Source: a virus
Length of the DNA stretch: 64,000 nt
Strand: one strand, 5' to 3'
IMG/VR virus record: IMGVR_UViG_3300042446_001440
Location: 1 to 64,000 of that record
The notes under the pieces are model-generated. The model saw only the letters and a list, made by a program, of their open reading frames with translations. It was not told the DNA's origin and made no database searches. Each line of letters opens with the position of its first letter. Within the stretch, counting starts at the first letter, position 1. The translations under genes were made by a program, and so were the position numbers. Positions 43,554 through 53,260 of this stretch are shown in pieces.

Positions 43554-45185
43554 ATGAGTAAAATAATCAGTTTCGACCGCGAAGCAAAACAAAGGCTTCA
43601 AGCAGGTATCGACAAAGTAAACAAAGCAGTATCCGTTACAATGGGTCCCTTCGGACGTAACGTATTAATTGAAAAAGAACATGGCCAAGTAGCATCCACT
43701 AAAGATGGAGTTACCGTTTCAAGAACCATTACATTGGAAGATCCAATTGAAAACATGGCGGCTACAGTAATTAAACAAGCAGCAGAGAAAACAGTAAGTG
43801 CAGCAGGTGATGGAACAACAACATCAACCGTATTAGCTCATTCAATCGCTTCACAAGCTCTAGATGCTACATCATACCCATCAACAAACGCAACTCAAGT
43901 AAAGCGTGGTATCGAACAAGCAGTTAAAGTAGTAGTAGCGGAATTAAAGAAAATGTCTCGCCCTATCGAAAGCGAAGATCAAATTAAACAAATCGCTACA
44001 TTATCAGCTAATGGTGATGCTGAAATAGGTGAATTAGTAGCTACAGCATTAGATAAAGTAGGAAGAGACGGAGTCGTTACAGTAGAGGAATCGCGTACTG
44101 GGGAAACTAGTTTAGAAGTAGTAGAAGGTATGCAGTTTGATAGAGGTTACAAGTCACACTACATGGTAACAGACAACAACACAATGTCTGCTAACCTAGT
44201 AGATGCATTAGTATTACTAGTGGATGGTAGAATTTCAGCAGTGAAAGATCTATTACCGATTTTAGAATCAGTATCTAATGATAATAAATCATTATTGATT
44301 ATAGCTGAAGATATTGATGGTGAAGCACTAGCAACATTGATTGTAAATAAGATGAGAGGTATTTTGAAGGTAGCGGCTGTTAAAGCACCTGACTTTGGAG
44401 AACGTCGCTTATTAATCTTAGAAGACATTGCAACCATCACAGGTGGAACAGTAGTATCACCTCAAAAGGGAATGAAATTAGATAAATTCAATAAAACCTG
44501 GTTTGGATCTGCACGTACAATTACTGTAGGTAAGGATACAACTACAATTATTGATGGTAAAGGAGATACAACAGCAATCGAAACACGTGTATTAGAATTA
44601 AAAGCACAAATCGACAAATCAAGTTCACCATATGAAATTGAGAAACTACAAGAGCGCCTAGCTAAAATGATTGGTGGAGTAGCTATTATCAATGTAGGAG
44701 GAGGAACGGATATTGAGATGAAGGAAAAGAAAGATCGCCTTGATGATGCTCTACAAGCAACACAAGCAGCATTAGATGAAGGTATATTACCTGGAGCTGG
44801 AGTAGCATTATTGAATGCTAGAAAAGCACTTAAAGCAGATCTAGATGGTAAAAATGATATATCTAAAGGAGTAGCAATAGTGTTTGCAGCTTGTGGAAAA
44901 CCATTTAAACAAATTCTAGAAAACGCAGGTGAAGATGCTAGTGAATGGTTAATGTCCTTAAACATACATAGCGAAAACCTAGATCTAGTACCTGATATTG
45001 CAAAAGGAGCAGCAGTAGATGCCTTCGAAGCAGGAATCATTGATCCTACTAAAGTAGTAAGATCAGCATTAGAGAATGCAGCTGCAGCAGCAGTAACATT
45101 ACTGATGACAGAATGTGTAATCCATGATAAACCTGATACTAAGAAAAAGGTAGAAGACTTTGGGATGGCAGAGATGGGAATGTAA
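43554..45185 (+). CDS. groEL: Chaperonin GroEL
   Basis: 543 residues, full length. Nucleotide-binding motifs are intact: [24 protein letters not shown] (D86) and [12 protein letters not shown]. The apical domain is complete ([13 protein letters not shown]). The C-terminal tail is short, ending MAEMGM instead of the long GGM repeats of many hosts. Most T4-like phages bring only a co-chaperonin and use host GroEL, so a full pair suggests that some phage protein (perhaps the capsid) needs a dedicated machine. Confidence 0.95.
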   Translation: MSKIISFDREAKQRLQAGIDKVNKAVSVTMGPFGRNVLIEKEHGQVASTKDGVTVSRTITLEDPIENMAATVIKQAAEKTVSAAGDGTTTSTVLAHSIASQALDATSYPSTNATQVKRGIEQAVKVVVAELKKMSRPIESEDQIKQIATLSANGDAEIGELVATALDKVGRDGVVTVEESRTGETSLEVVEGMQFDRGYKSHYMVTDNNTMSANLVDALVLLVDGRISAVKDLLPILESVSNDNKSLLIIAEDIDGEALATLIVNKMRGILKVAAVKAPDFGERRLLILEDIATITGGTVVSPQKGMKLDKFNKTWFGSARTITVGKDTTTIIDGKGDTTAIETRVLELKAQIDKSSSPYEIEKLQERLAKMIGGVAIINVGGGTDIEMKEKKDRLDDALQATQAALDEGILPGAGVALLNARKALKADLDGKNDISKGVAIVFAACGKPFKQILENAGEDASEWLMSLNIHSENLDLVPDIAKGAAVDAFEAGIIDPTKVVRSALENAAAAAVTLLMTECVIHDKPDTKKKVEDFGMAEMGM

Positions 45186-45211
45186 TTTCACAGTACAATA
45201 AAAATATAGTT

Positions 45212-46150
45212 ATGAAGCAACACACGCTCTGGATAGAGAAATATAGATCACAAACCCTAGAACAATATATCGGAAATGATGCGATCAAAGATCGCATCGC
45301 CGATTGTATTGCTAAAAACGATATACCACACTTTATATTTAGTGGAACAGCAGGTACAGGTAAGACAACATTAGCTAAGCTAATAGTAAATAATATTAAA
45401 TGTGATTACCTCTACTTAAATGCTAGTGATGAAAATGGAATTGACATTATTAGAGATAAAGTAAAAGGCTTCGCATCATCAGCCTCATTTAATCCACTTA
45501 AAGTGATTATATTAGATGAAGCAGATTTCCTCACTCAACCTGCTCAAGCAGCACTTAGAAACATTATTGAAGAATATTCAATCAATACACGTTTTATTTT
45601 AACTTGTAATTATATTGAACGTTTAATTGAACCACTACAGTCCCGCTGTGAAATCAATATCCTAAAACCACCAACTAAAGGCGGTGTAGCTAAACATATC
45701 TGTACTAATGTATTAGATGTTGAAAAGATAACATATGAAATGAAGGATATAGCTCAGGTAGTAAATATGTTCTACCCTGATATTCGTTCCATTATTAAAG
45801 TACTACAACAAAATACTATACTTGATCATCTATCAGGAGAAAATATATTAGTAATAGATAAAATAGATAATAACTGGTGTAAGCAACTCGTTCAAATACT
45901 AAATAAACGCGATAAGGATGCTTGGTTTCAAATACGCCAACTTGTAGCAGATTCGCAAGTAGATGATTTTCAAATCGCTTATAGATATATGTTTGAACAT
46001 ATGCCTGAATTTAGTTATGGAAACGATGCTAATCTATCAGTTATATTAGATGATTTCATTTGGAGGTCATCAGTAGTACCTGATAAAGAAATTAACTTCG
46101 CAGCAGCAATCGCTAAAATATTAGACACAACCAAAAAACAAATATTATAA
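45212..46150 (+). CDS. Clamp loader large subunit (gp44 / RFC small subunit-like)
   Basis: 312 residues of the AAA+ clamp-loader ATPase type. EKYR opening; Walker A GTAGTGKT (45-52); LDEAD near 105; sensor 1 LTCNYIERL near 132-140; SRC arginine finger just after. A C-terminal collar domain follows. It opens the clamp encoded at 42473 and loads it onto DNA. Its stop overlaps the next start by one base. Confidence 0.93.
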   Translation: MKQHTLWIEKYRSQTLEQYIGNDAIKDRIADCIAKNDIPHFIFSGTAGTGKTTLAKLIVNNIKCDYLYLNASDENGIDIIRDKVKGFASSASFNPLKVIILDEADFLTQPAQAALRNIIEEYSINTRFILTCNYIERLIEPLQSRCEINILKPPTKGGVAKHICTNVLDVEKITYEMKDIAQVVNMFYPDIRSIIKVLQQNTILDHLSGENILVIDKIDNNWCKQLVQILNKRDKDAWFQIRQLVADSQVDDFQIAYRYMFEHMPEFSYGNDANLSVILDDFIWRSSVVPDKEINFAAAIAKILDTTKKQIL

Positions 46151-46398
46151 TGGAACAACAACAGATGAATATTAGTCTAGATAAGACAACAGGAATATCA
46201 TGTAATGAATGTAAAGGTGAAGTATTTCAAGAAGGAGTGATGCTTAGAAAAGCATCTCGATTCTTAACAGGTACAGCACAAGACGCATTAGTACCAATTC
46301 AAGTATTCGTATGCGCTAAGTGTGGAAACGTAAATAATGAATTCCTACCTTTACAGTTAAGAACTGATGAAGTAGAAGTTATAGAAGAAAATAATTAA
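46150..46398 (+). CDS. Small zinc-ribbon protein
   Basis: 82 residues. CNEC (18-21) and CAKC (about 54-57) give a four-Cys metal site, with beta-rich sequence between. The end is acidic. It is coupled to the gp44-like gene by TAATG. It could be a transcription or replication accessory factor; no family is assigned. Confidence 0.65.
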   Translation: MEQQQMNISLDKTTGISCNECKGEVFQEGVMLRKASRFLTGTAQDALVPIQVFVCAKCGNVNNEFLPLQLRTDEVEVIEENN

Positions 46399-46400
46399 CA

Positions 46401-46655
46401 ATGTTTAATATATTCAAACAAATAAAACAACTTAAAATGAAAAAAGAAGAGTTAGAATTGGAAAGAGAACAAATGTTAGAAGTTATACAGAAATTAAATG
46501 TTGCTACTAAACAACAAGATGCTTATATTTCTCAATTACGAGAAAATTTAGATGAAGCAATTGCTCGAGTAAAATACTTAGCTGGACAGCTTGATATGAA
46601 AGAAGCACAGAAAAAAGCATCAACCCAATTCAATGATAATAATAGAGATTATTAA
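46401..46655 (+). CDS. Small coiled-coil protein
   Basis: 84 residues, nearly all helix with heptads (ELELEREQMLEVIQKL and onward to about residue 70). It overlaps the next gene by one base. It is probably a partner of the clamp loader or another replisome protein, an inference from position. Confidence 0.6.
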   Translation: MFNIFKQIKQLKMKKEELELEREQMLEVIQKLNVATKQQDAYISQLRENLDEAIARVKYLAGQLDMKEAQKKASTQFNDNNRDY

Positions 46656-47035
46656 TGTCAACAATATTTGACCATATTAAAAATATTACCACTAATAAGG
46701 GTCCGTACCTGGGAGACGAGGGATGGAACAATTGGATGATCAATCGCTTCCTAAGTATGGACCCCGATTACTGTGAAGTAGTAAATATCGTTCAGAAGAA
46801 TACCTGGCAGATGAAGGGAGAAAATCTATATAACTTATATAAAGATCTTATTCCTAAACAATACAAGTATCTTAAGTATATTAAGGCATCTAAAAAGGTA
46901 GATTATAAACCTGAAGAGGTAGAAGCGGTACAAGTATACTTTGAAGTTAGTAAAAAAGAAGCTAAAGAATATATAAACATGCTTCCTAAAACTGAATTAG
47001 AAACAATCACATCTCAAATACATGGCGAAATGTAA
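46655..47035 (+). CDS. Clamp loader small subunit (gp62-like)
   Basis: 126 residues, shorter than T4 gp62 (187) but with the family opening: NWMINRFLSMDPDY (residues about 26-39) and a C-terminal YFEVSKKEAKEYINML. It is placed, as in T4, downstream of the gp44-like gene and should form the fifth, non-ATPase, subunit of the loader. It overlaps the preceding and following genes, in keeping with coupled expression. Confidence 0.68.
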   Translation: MSTIFDHIKNITTNKGPYLGDEGWNNWMINRFLSMDPDYCEVVNIVQKNTWQMKGENLYNLYKDLIPKQYKYLKYIKASKKVDYKPEEVEAVQVYFEVSKKEAKEYINMLPKTELETITSQIHGEM

Positions 47036-47489
47036 TTTACATTCATGGGAAGGATCACCACAAGTAGACTATTGCTATCTGTGTGAACAAGAACAATATA
47101 AAATAAATGTTATGAACAACAGTACAATAAATGTAAAATCAGCTATATCACAATCGCTGATGGAAGAACTAGTGTATGGTTCTCTCGATAAGAATTTAAT
47201 GGCGGCTCTAGTTGAAGTAGCTACTCAGCTACCTAAAGACTCTATTACATGTGCAGTGATGGAAGATTTAAAACATAGAGCAGATCGTGGATTACAAAAA
47301 TATAATACCACACTAGGTGAAAATGATCATCAAAATATGCTACAACATGCATACGAAGAAGCTCTAGACATGGCTCAATACCTTAAGAAAGAGATCATTA
47401 CTTTAAATACTATTCAAGACTTAGTTAAGAAACATCCCAACGACACTGAATTAGGAATGCTAATACGAAACAAATATGGCAAAGCCTAA
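47022..47489 (+). CDS. Phage hypothetical protein with N-terminal Cys/His knuckle
   Basis: 155 residues. The start (CNLHSWEGS, then CYLC) resembles a zinc knuckle. The C-terminal half contains RGLQKYNTTL and HAYEEALDMAQYLKKE, a motif pair seen in many phage proteins of unknown role; the acidic EALD is faintly MazG-like. It overlaps the genes on both sides by 14 nt. Confidence 0.65.
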   Translation: MAKCNLHSWEGSPQVDYCYLCEQEQYKINVMNNSTINVKSAISQSLMEELVYGSLDKNLMAALVEVATQLPKDSITCAVMEDLKHRADRGLQKYNTTLGENDHQNMLQHAYEEALDMAQYLKKEIITLNTIQDLVKKHPNDTELGMLIRNKYGKA

Positions 47490-48420
47490 ACTAACAGAGA
47501 TTGAATTAAGTATTAAGAAATATATTCCTCCTGAAGTAAACCCAGCATACCAACGCTCAGTATCTTATTCCCAATATTCTATGTGGGCTACTTGTCCTCA
47601 TAGATGGGCAATGAAATACATTGAGAATAAAGAACCTTATCAGGCTAGTATCCACACCGTATTCGGAACAGCGTTTCATGAAACATTGCAAGAGTATCTC
47701 AAAATAATGTATAATGAAAGTGGATCAGCCTCTGATAAAATGAATCTAGAAGAACTATTCCAAGAACGATTTAGAGAAGTATATTCTAAAGAATATAAAT
47801 CAGCTGGAGCTCACTTTAGTAGCCCTACTGAAATGAGAGATTTCTTCGATGATGCAAGAGCAATGCTAATCTGGATTCAAAAAAGAAGAAATAAAATATT
47901 CACTATCCGTAATGTAAGATTATTAGGAATAGAAATACCTTTACTACTTAAACTATCAAATAACCTATATTATAAAGCATTCGTTGACTTTGCAGTATAT
48001 GATATAGATTTAAAAAAAGTTACTATATATGATATCAAAACATCAACGCGTGGATGGAGTGACGCTGAAAAAAGAGACGATAAAAAAACTGCTCAAATCT
48101 TACTATACAAAGAGTATTTCGCTAGACAGTACGGATTTGACATCGAGCAAATCGAAGTCGAGTTCTTCATCGTTAAGCGAAAAATCTATGAAAAAGCTGA
48201 ATACCCTATTCCCCGGATTCAGTCATTTAGACCAGCTAGTGGAAAATCCAAACGACGAAACGCCGTAGATAGCTTCCAAGACTTCATTAAAGATTGTTTC
48301 GATGAAAGTGGAAAGCCACAAATAAAATCTTACCTTAAAAATGTAGGTGAGAGTAGTTGCAAATGGTGTCCTTACAAAGATGATGCAAGTCTTTGCGATA
48401 AGAATGCGGTTTCCATATAG
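47476..48420 (+). CDS. PD-(D/E)XK nuclease with Cys4 cluster (RecB/Cas4-like)
   Basis: 314 residues. The nuclease core is D171 (AFVDFAV) and D186-I-K188 (YDIKTS), with the RecB-type QILLYKEYF helix after it. C40 (ATCPHRW) and C295, C298 and C307 near the C-terminus make the split four-cysteine set that holds an Fe-S cluster in AddB- and Cas4-type nucleases. It probably processes DNA ends in recombination or packaging. It is not part of a CRISPR locus; no repeats are visible. Confidence 0.85.
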   Translation: MAKPKLTEIELSIKKYIPPEVNPAYQRSVSYSQYSMWATCPHRWAMKYIENKEPYQASIHTVFGTAFHETLQEYLKIMYNESGSASDKMNLEELFQERFREVYSKEYKSAGAHFSSPTEMRDFFDDARAMLIWIQKRRNKIFTIRNVRLLGIEIPLLLKLSNNLYYKAFVDFAVYDIDLKKVTIYDIKTSTRGWSDAEKRDDKKTAQILLYKEYFARQYGFDIEQIEVEFFIVKRKIYEKAEYPIPRIQSFRPASGKSKRRNAVDSFQDFIKDCFDESGKPQIKSYLKNVGESSCKWCPYKDDASLCDKNAVSI

Positions 48421-48422
48421 AC

Positions 48423-48437
48423 GTATATATTTATATC
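48423..48437 (+). promoter_or_regulatory. Late-promoter-like motif
   Basis: GTATATATTTATATC ends 12 nt before the ATG at 48450. Confidence 0.55.
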
Positions 48438-48449
48438 AAATATAATATT

Positions 48450-48641
48450 ATGGCAAAGATGCAATTAACATCGGTAAAAATACCGGAAGACTTATTCGAA
48501 CAATTTAAAATAGCATGTGTTAGATACAAATTCAGCGTACAAAAATTAACAGAACGCGGTATGTTTCTATATCTAACAGATGAAGAATGGAGAAAAACAA
48601 TTCACAATACCCTAGACACACAATTAACAGGAAGTTTATAA
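48450..48641 (+). CDS. Small ribbon-helix-helix-like protein
   Basis: 63 residues. LTSVKIPEDLFEQFKIAC (residues 6-23) fits the strand-helix start of ribbon-helix-helix DNA-binding proteins, followed by a second helix. It has its own promoter-like motif and precedes the glycan island, so it may regulate it. Confidence 0.68.
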   Translation: MAKMQLTSVKIPEDLFEQFKIACVRYKFSVQKLTERGMFLYLTDEEWRKTIHNTLDTQLTGSL

Positions 48642-48660
48642 AATTTAAAACACGTTACGA

Positions 48661-50151
48661 ATGAAAGAAGGTTATATTGAGCAATCAAAACGTAAGAAAA
48701 TCTTACTACTATGTGATGATATTAGAATGACATCTGGTATCTCAACAATGGCGCGAGAAATGGTCATTGGAACTGCCCACCATTTTAATTGGGTAAATGT
48801 AGGTGGAGCTATTAATCACCCTGATCAAGGTAAACGCTTTGATATTAATGGTGATACCAATACCCATGCAGGAATATCAGATGCTAGTGTATATTTGTAT
48901 CCTATTAATGGATATGGAGATCCTACATTTCTAAAACAGATGATAGCATTAGAAAAACCAGATGCACTAATGATGTTTACTGATCCAAGATATTGGATTT
49001 GGTTGTTTCAAATGGAGCATGAAATAAGAAAGAAAATGCCTATTATATATTTAAATATATGGGACGATTTACCTTATCCCATGTATAATAAACCATACTA
49101 TGAGTCATGTGATGCCCTATTAGCAATCAGTAAACAAACTGAAAATCTAAATAGAGCAGTATTAGGACCAGAATTATCAGCTGAGAAAGTAATTAAATAT
49201 GTTCCTCATGGTATTAATGAAAGTATATTCTTTCCTATTACTACTGAACATACTGAATATTTATCCTTGCAAGAATTTAAAAAACAATTATATGGAAATA
49301 AATCGTACGACTTTACTGTATTATATAATGCGCGTAACATCCGTCGTAAATCGGTTCCTGATTTAATGTTAGCTTGGAAGATATTCATTGATGAACTTCC
49401 AGAAGATAAAGCTAAAAAATGCGCTTTAGTATTACATACTCAAATCGCAGATGAAAATGGTACTGACCTACAAGCAGTAAAAGATATGCTATTTGGATAT
49501 GAAGAGAAATATAACATCATATTTGATCAGAATAAGTATCCTGCTAACATGATGAATTTACTCTATAATGCTACAGATGTGAATGCATTAGTTAGTAGTA
49601 ATGAAGGTTGGGGATTATCATTAACAGAAGCAATGATGTGTGGTAAACCAATCATAGCAACAGTAACAGGCGGAATGCAAGACCAAATGCGTTTTGAAGA
49701 TGAAAATGGTGAATGGGTTAAATTCACTGAAGAATTCGGTTCTAACCATAGAGGTAAATATAAAAAACATGGTAAATGGGCGTTTCCCGTATTCCCATCT
49801 AACCTATCAATTGTAGGTTCAATTCCAACCCCTTATATTTTTGATGATAGAGCAGAACCATTCGATATTGCTGAACAAATTCAAGAGGTATATGCCTTAA
49901 AAACAAATCAAATCGAAGAGTATGGATCTCATACTAGAGGATTTCAAACATATGAAGAAGTTTGTAAAGCAGCTAGAGATTGGGTTACATCAGATGAATC
50001 AATGCAGTCAGCAAGATGGATGTGTAAGAATATAATTGATGGTATAGATGAAACATTCGCTAACTGGCAACCACGTCATTCATTTGAATTAATTCAAGTA
50101 GAAACTCCAAAACAACCAAAACATTACAATAAATACGTTATAGCAAAATAA
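48661..50151 (+). CDS. Glycosyltransferase, GT-B (GT4-like)
   Basis: 496 residues. The C-terminal domain has SSNEGWGLSLTEAMMCGKPIIAT (near 318-340), the donor-sugar EX7E-type motif of family 4. The N-terminus has a Rossmann-like opening (KILLLCDDIRMTSGIS). It transfers a sugar from an activated donor; neither donor nor acceptor can be read. It is the first enzyme of an 11-kb glycan island and is followed 1 nt later by a second GT-B enzyme. Confidence 0.85.
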   Translation: MKEGYIEQSKRKKILLLCDDIRMTSGISTMAREMVIGTAHHFNWVNVGGAINHPDQGKRFDINGDTNTHAGISDASVYLYPINGYGDPTFLKQMIALEKPDALMMFTDPRYWIWLFQMEHEIRKKMPIIYLNIWDDLPYPMYNKPYYESCDALLAISKQTENLNRAVLGPELSAEKVIKYVPHGINESIFFPITTEHTEYLSLQEFKKQLYGNKSYDFTVLYNARNIRRKSVPDLMLAWKIFIDELPEDKAKKCALVLHTQIADENGTDLQAVKDMLFGYEEKYNIIFDQNKYPANMMNLLYNATDVNALVSSNEGWGLSLTEAMMCGKPIIATVTGGMQDQMRFEDENGEWVKFTEEFGSNHRGKYKKHGKWAFPVFPSNLSIVGSIPTPYIFDDRAEPFDIAEQIQEVYALKTNQIEEYGSHTRGFQTYEEVCKAARDWVTSDESMQSARWMCKNIIDGIDETFANWQPRHSFELIQVETPKQPKHYNKYVIAK

Positions 50152-50152
50152 T

Positions 50153-51463
50153 ATGAAACAATTAATCGTTATAAGTTGCCCAATAGACACATATAGTGGA
50201 TATGGTGCTCGCGCAAGAGATATAGTTAAATCGCTTTTAAAGACGGATAAATACGAGGTAAAGATCCTATCACAACGATGGGGTAATACGCCTTTTGGAT
50301 TTTTAAAAGCAGACAATGCTGAAGATAAACAGATATTAGACTGTATATTATCATCAAATGAATTACCAAAACAACCAGACATTTGGATTCAACACACAGT
50401 ACCAAATGAATTCCAAGCAATAGGAAGATATAATATTGGTATTACAGCAGGAATTGAAACAACACTATGTGATATTTCTTGGATTGATGGAGTTAATAAA
50501 ATGGATTTAACATTAGTATCCTCTGAACATGCTAAAAGAGTATTTGAAGTGTCAGCATTCGAGCAAAGAGATAAAAATACTCAGCAATTAGTTAAAACTA
50601 TTAAATTAGAAAAACCAGTTGACGTATTATTTGAAGGAGTAGACACTAGCATATATGAGAAAATAGATGCTATAAATGAAAGTCAAGTATGGGATGTACT
50701 AGATACTATTCAAGAAGATTTTAATTTCCTATATGTTGGACATTGGCTTCAAGGTGAATTAGGACAAGATAGAAAAGACACAGGTATGTTAATTAAAACA
50801 TTCCTTGAAACATTTAAAGGAAAAGGTAAAAAACCTGGACTGATTATGAAAACTTCTACTGCTACCTATTCTGTAATGGACCGAGATGAAATATTAGATA
50901 AAATTCAAAGATTAAGACTATTAGTAGGTGATCAAGATTTACCAAATATATATTTAATGCATGGTGAATTAACAGATGGAGAAGTAAATGAATTATATAA
51001 TCATCCTAAAGTAAAAGCACACGTGTCATTTACTAAAGGTGAAGGATATGGTAGACCATTATTAGAAGCAACTATTAGTCAAAAACCAGTAATTGCTCCT
51101 AACTGGAGTGGACAAATTGATTTCTTAGATAAAGATATGTCTGTATTGTTAGCAGGTGAAATAAAACAAATTCATCACTCAGCAGTAGTAAAAGATATGT
51201 TATTACCTGAAAGTGGATGGTTTACTGTTGATTATGAGAAAGCATCTGCTGTATTAACAGACGTTTATAAAAATTATAAAAAGTACATTGATGGGGCAAA
51301 GAAACAAGCTTATCGTTCACGTACAGAATTTAGTTTAGATAAGATGGCTGAAAAATTAAATTCAATAATTGATACAAAGATACCTAAACAAGTAGCACTT
51401 AAACTACCTCAGCTTAAAAAAATTGAATTACCTAAACTTAAAAAAGTAGATGATGCAGAGTAA
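50153..51463 (+). CDS. Glycosyltransferase, GT-B (GT4-like)
   Basis: 436 residues. It opens with a glycine-rich loop (PIDTYSGYGARAR), and the catalytic C-terminal domain contains FTKGEGYGRPLLEATISQKPVIA (near 301-323). A Lys/Leu-rich tail (KLPQLKKIELPKLKK) at the extreme C-terminus may be a membrane or partner contact. It probably acts together with the preceding enzyme. Confidence 0.85.
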   Translation: MKQLIVISCPIDTYSGYGARARDIVKSLLKTDKYEVKILSQRWGNTPFGFLKADNAEDKQILDCILSSNELPKQPDIWIQHTVPNEFQAIGRYNIGITAGIETTLCDISWIDGVNKMDLTLVSSEHAKRVFEVSAFEQRDKNTQQLVKTIKLEKPVDVLFEGVDTSIYEKIDAINESQVWDVLDTIQEDFNFLYVGHWLQGELGQDRKDTGMLIKTFLETFKGKGKKPGLIMKTSTATYSVMDRDEILDKIQRLRLLVGDQDLPNIYLMHGELTDGEVNELYNHPKVKAHVSFTKGEGYGRPLLEATISQKPVIAPNWSGQIDFLDKDMSVLLAGEIKQIHHSAVVKDMLLPESGWFTVDYEKASAVLTDVYKNYKKYIDGAKKQAYRSRTEFSLDKMAEKLNSIIDTKIPKQVALKLPQLKKIELPKLKKVDDAE

Positions 51464-51507
51464 TACAGGAGCCGTAGTTTATACTTATCAAAATAACAAC
51501 TTAAATT

Positions 51508-51900
51508 ATGAAAGAATTACTTACAATATGTCCTAAATGCAGTTCAAATGCATGTAGTGAAATATCAAATGATAAATTAATTGTATGGAATTGTTTTGGA
51601 TGTGGCTTCACATCCAATTCAACCCTTACAGAAAAAAATATAGAAACAACAGAGGAAGTATTACCTGAATTATATAAAGCACTTAGATTTAAAAGTGTTG
51701 AAGGATTATATTGGTATCCTATGTCTGTAATATTAGAAAATAAAGCAATGGTATTTGCTGAAGGTAAAACCATTGAAGATTGGAAATGGTCTGCCATTCA
51801 ATCTAAAGAAGATAAACCTGATATGTCTACTAAAAAAGAATATATAGAATCCGAGTTTATGGATGCGTTAGAATATATTGGTTACTTTAATCAAAAATAA
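51508..51900 (+). CDS. Zinc-ribbon hypothetical protein in the glycan island
   Basis: 130 residues. The N-terminus has CPKC ... CFGC (residues about 7-33), a zinc ribbon. The rest is a mixed alpha/beta domain with many Trp and Tyr. It lies between two glycosyltransferase genes. No family is recognised. Confidence 0.62.
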   Translation: MKELLTICPKCSSNACSEISNDKLIVWNCFGCGFTSNSTLTEKNIETTEEVLPELYKALRFKSVEGLYWYPMSVILENKAMVFAEGKTIEDWKWSAIQSKEDKPDMSTKKEYIESEFMDALEYIGYFNQK

Positions 51901-51902
51901 AT

Positions 51903-52529
51903 ATGCCTACAATTAGTTATGCAATTACAGCCTGTAATGAACATGTTGAATTAGAACGTCTATTAAATCAATTAAACGAAAGTATTCGTCTTGAAGATGA
52001 GATAGTGGTTCAATTAGATATAACAGCTACTGCTGAAGTTAGGGCGGTAGCTGAACATTATAATGTAGGAGCTCAATATGAATACCATAGAGTATATGCT
52101 ACACTAAATAACGACTTCGCATCATTTAAAAATAATCTTAGCGAACATTGCACACGCGACTATATCTTTCAAATAGATGCAGATGAATATCCACACCCAG
52201 AACTAATTGAAAATTTACCTGCTCTTCTTGAACATAATCCTGAAATTGATGTATTTCTAGTTCCTAGAATTAATACAGTAGAGGGACTAACAGAAGAACA
52301 TATTAGAAAGTGGGGATGGAATGTACAAAATAGTAGAGTTAATTTCCCAGACTACCAATGGAGAATATGGGTAAATAAGAAAAATATTAAATGGATAAAT
52401 AAAGTTCATGAACGATTAGATGGTTTTGGATTATATTGTAATTTACCTCTAATAGATGAACTATGCCTATACCACCCAAAAGATATAATTAGACAAGAAA
52501 AACAAAATAATTTTTACAACACACTATGA
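51903..52529 (+). CDS. Glycosyltransferase, GT-A (GT2-like)
   Basis: 208 residues. SYAITACNEHVELERLL at the start and FQIDADEYPHPEL (DxD, about 78-90) are typical of family 2. It is short, so likely the catalytic domain only. The stop overlaps the following FkbM gene by 4 nt. Confidence 0.8.
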   Translation: MPTISYAITACNEHVELERLLNQLNESIRLEDEIVVQLDITATAEVRAVAEHYNVGAQYEYHRVYATLNNDFASFKNNLSEHCTRDYIFQIDADEYPHPELIENLPALLEHNPEIDVFLVPRINTVEGLTEEHIRKWGWNVQNSRVNFPDYQWRIWVNKKNIKWINKVHERLDGFGLYCNLPLIDELCLYHPKDIIRQEKQNNFYNTL

Positions 52530-53260
52530 ACTCAGAAATATTTAAAAATGAAGACGGCACTTTCATCATTTTCCCGAATGACGCTATTGCCCAACATATT
52601 AAAAGTGGTAGATTATGGGAACCTCATTTTAAGACTGTTATTTCCAATTTAATTGAACTAGGAAATACAGTCGTTGATTGCGGTGCTAATTTTGGATACA
52701 ATGCTGTTTTGATGGGGAAAGAAATAGGATCTAATGGAATGCTTATAGCATTTGAACCACAAAGAATTATCCATCAACAACTGAATGGTAATTTAATATT
52801 AAATAACATATTCAATGCAATTACTTTCCAAGCAGCCTTAGGAGATGGTTCTATATCATCAACTACTATGAGTTCTGTGAATTATGAACTACCTTGGGTA
52901 AACATTGGAGATACATCTGTGGGAAATGGTGGAGAAGAAGTAGCTGTTTACTCATTAGATAGCATCAATATGGTAAGTGTAGATTTTATCAAAATAGATG
53001 TTCAGGGATATGAATTATTTACACTTCAAGGAGCTAAAGATACTTTAAGTAAATTTCAACCTGATCTATTTATTGAAATTGAACCACATCAACTAATTAA
53101 ATTTGGTATAAATGCAGACCAGTTATTAGATTATATTAAGTCATTTGGATATAAGATCTTTAAAATAAATAATGACTATCCTTGTGATCACATCTGTACA
53201 ATAAACAATCTAGATAAAATAGAAAAACTAAAAAATTTATTACCGTTATTAGAAGTATAA
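52526..53260 (+). CDS. FkbM-type methyltransferase
   Basis: 244 residues. VVDCGANFGYNAVLMG (about 50-65) is the SAM-binding motif I and AFEPQ is motif II. IKIDVQGYELFTLQGAK (about 152-168) is the signature of the FkbM family, which methylates sugar hydroxyls. It is one of four such genes in this island. It overlaps its neighbours by 4 nt and 1 nt. Confidence 0.85.
   Translation: MNSEIFKNEDGTFIIFPNDAIAQHIKSGRLWEPHFKTVISNLIELGNTVVDCGANFGYNAVLMGKEIGSNGMLIAFEPQRIIHQQLNGNLILNNIFNAITFQAALGDGSISSTTMSSVNYELPWVNIGDTSVGNGGEEVAVYSLDSINMVSVDFIKIDVQGYELFTLQGAKDTLSKFQPDLFIEIEPHQLIKFGINADQLLDYIKSFGYKIFKINNDYPCDHICTINNLDKIEKLKNLLPLLEV

Noticed and set aside
44462-45040. A long opposite-strand open frame within groEL
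   Set aside because: It is a shadow of a highly conserved gene in which the + strand codes for a complete chaperonin; its Ser/Ala/Ile-rich translation resembles no family.
48029-48268. A 79-codon overlapping + strand frame inside the nuclease gene
   Set aside because: It covers the catalytic core in another frame and is Ser/Lys-rich without a start context; the nuclease reading is well supported.
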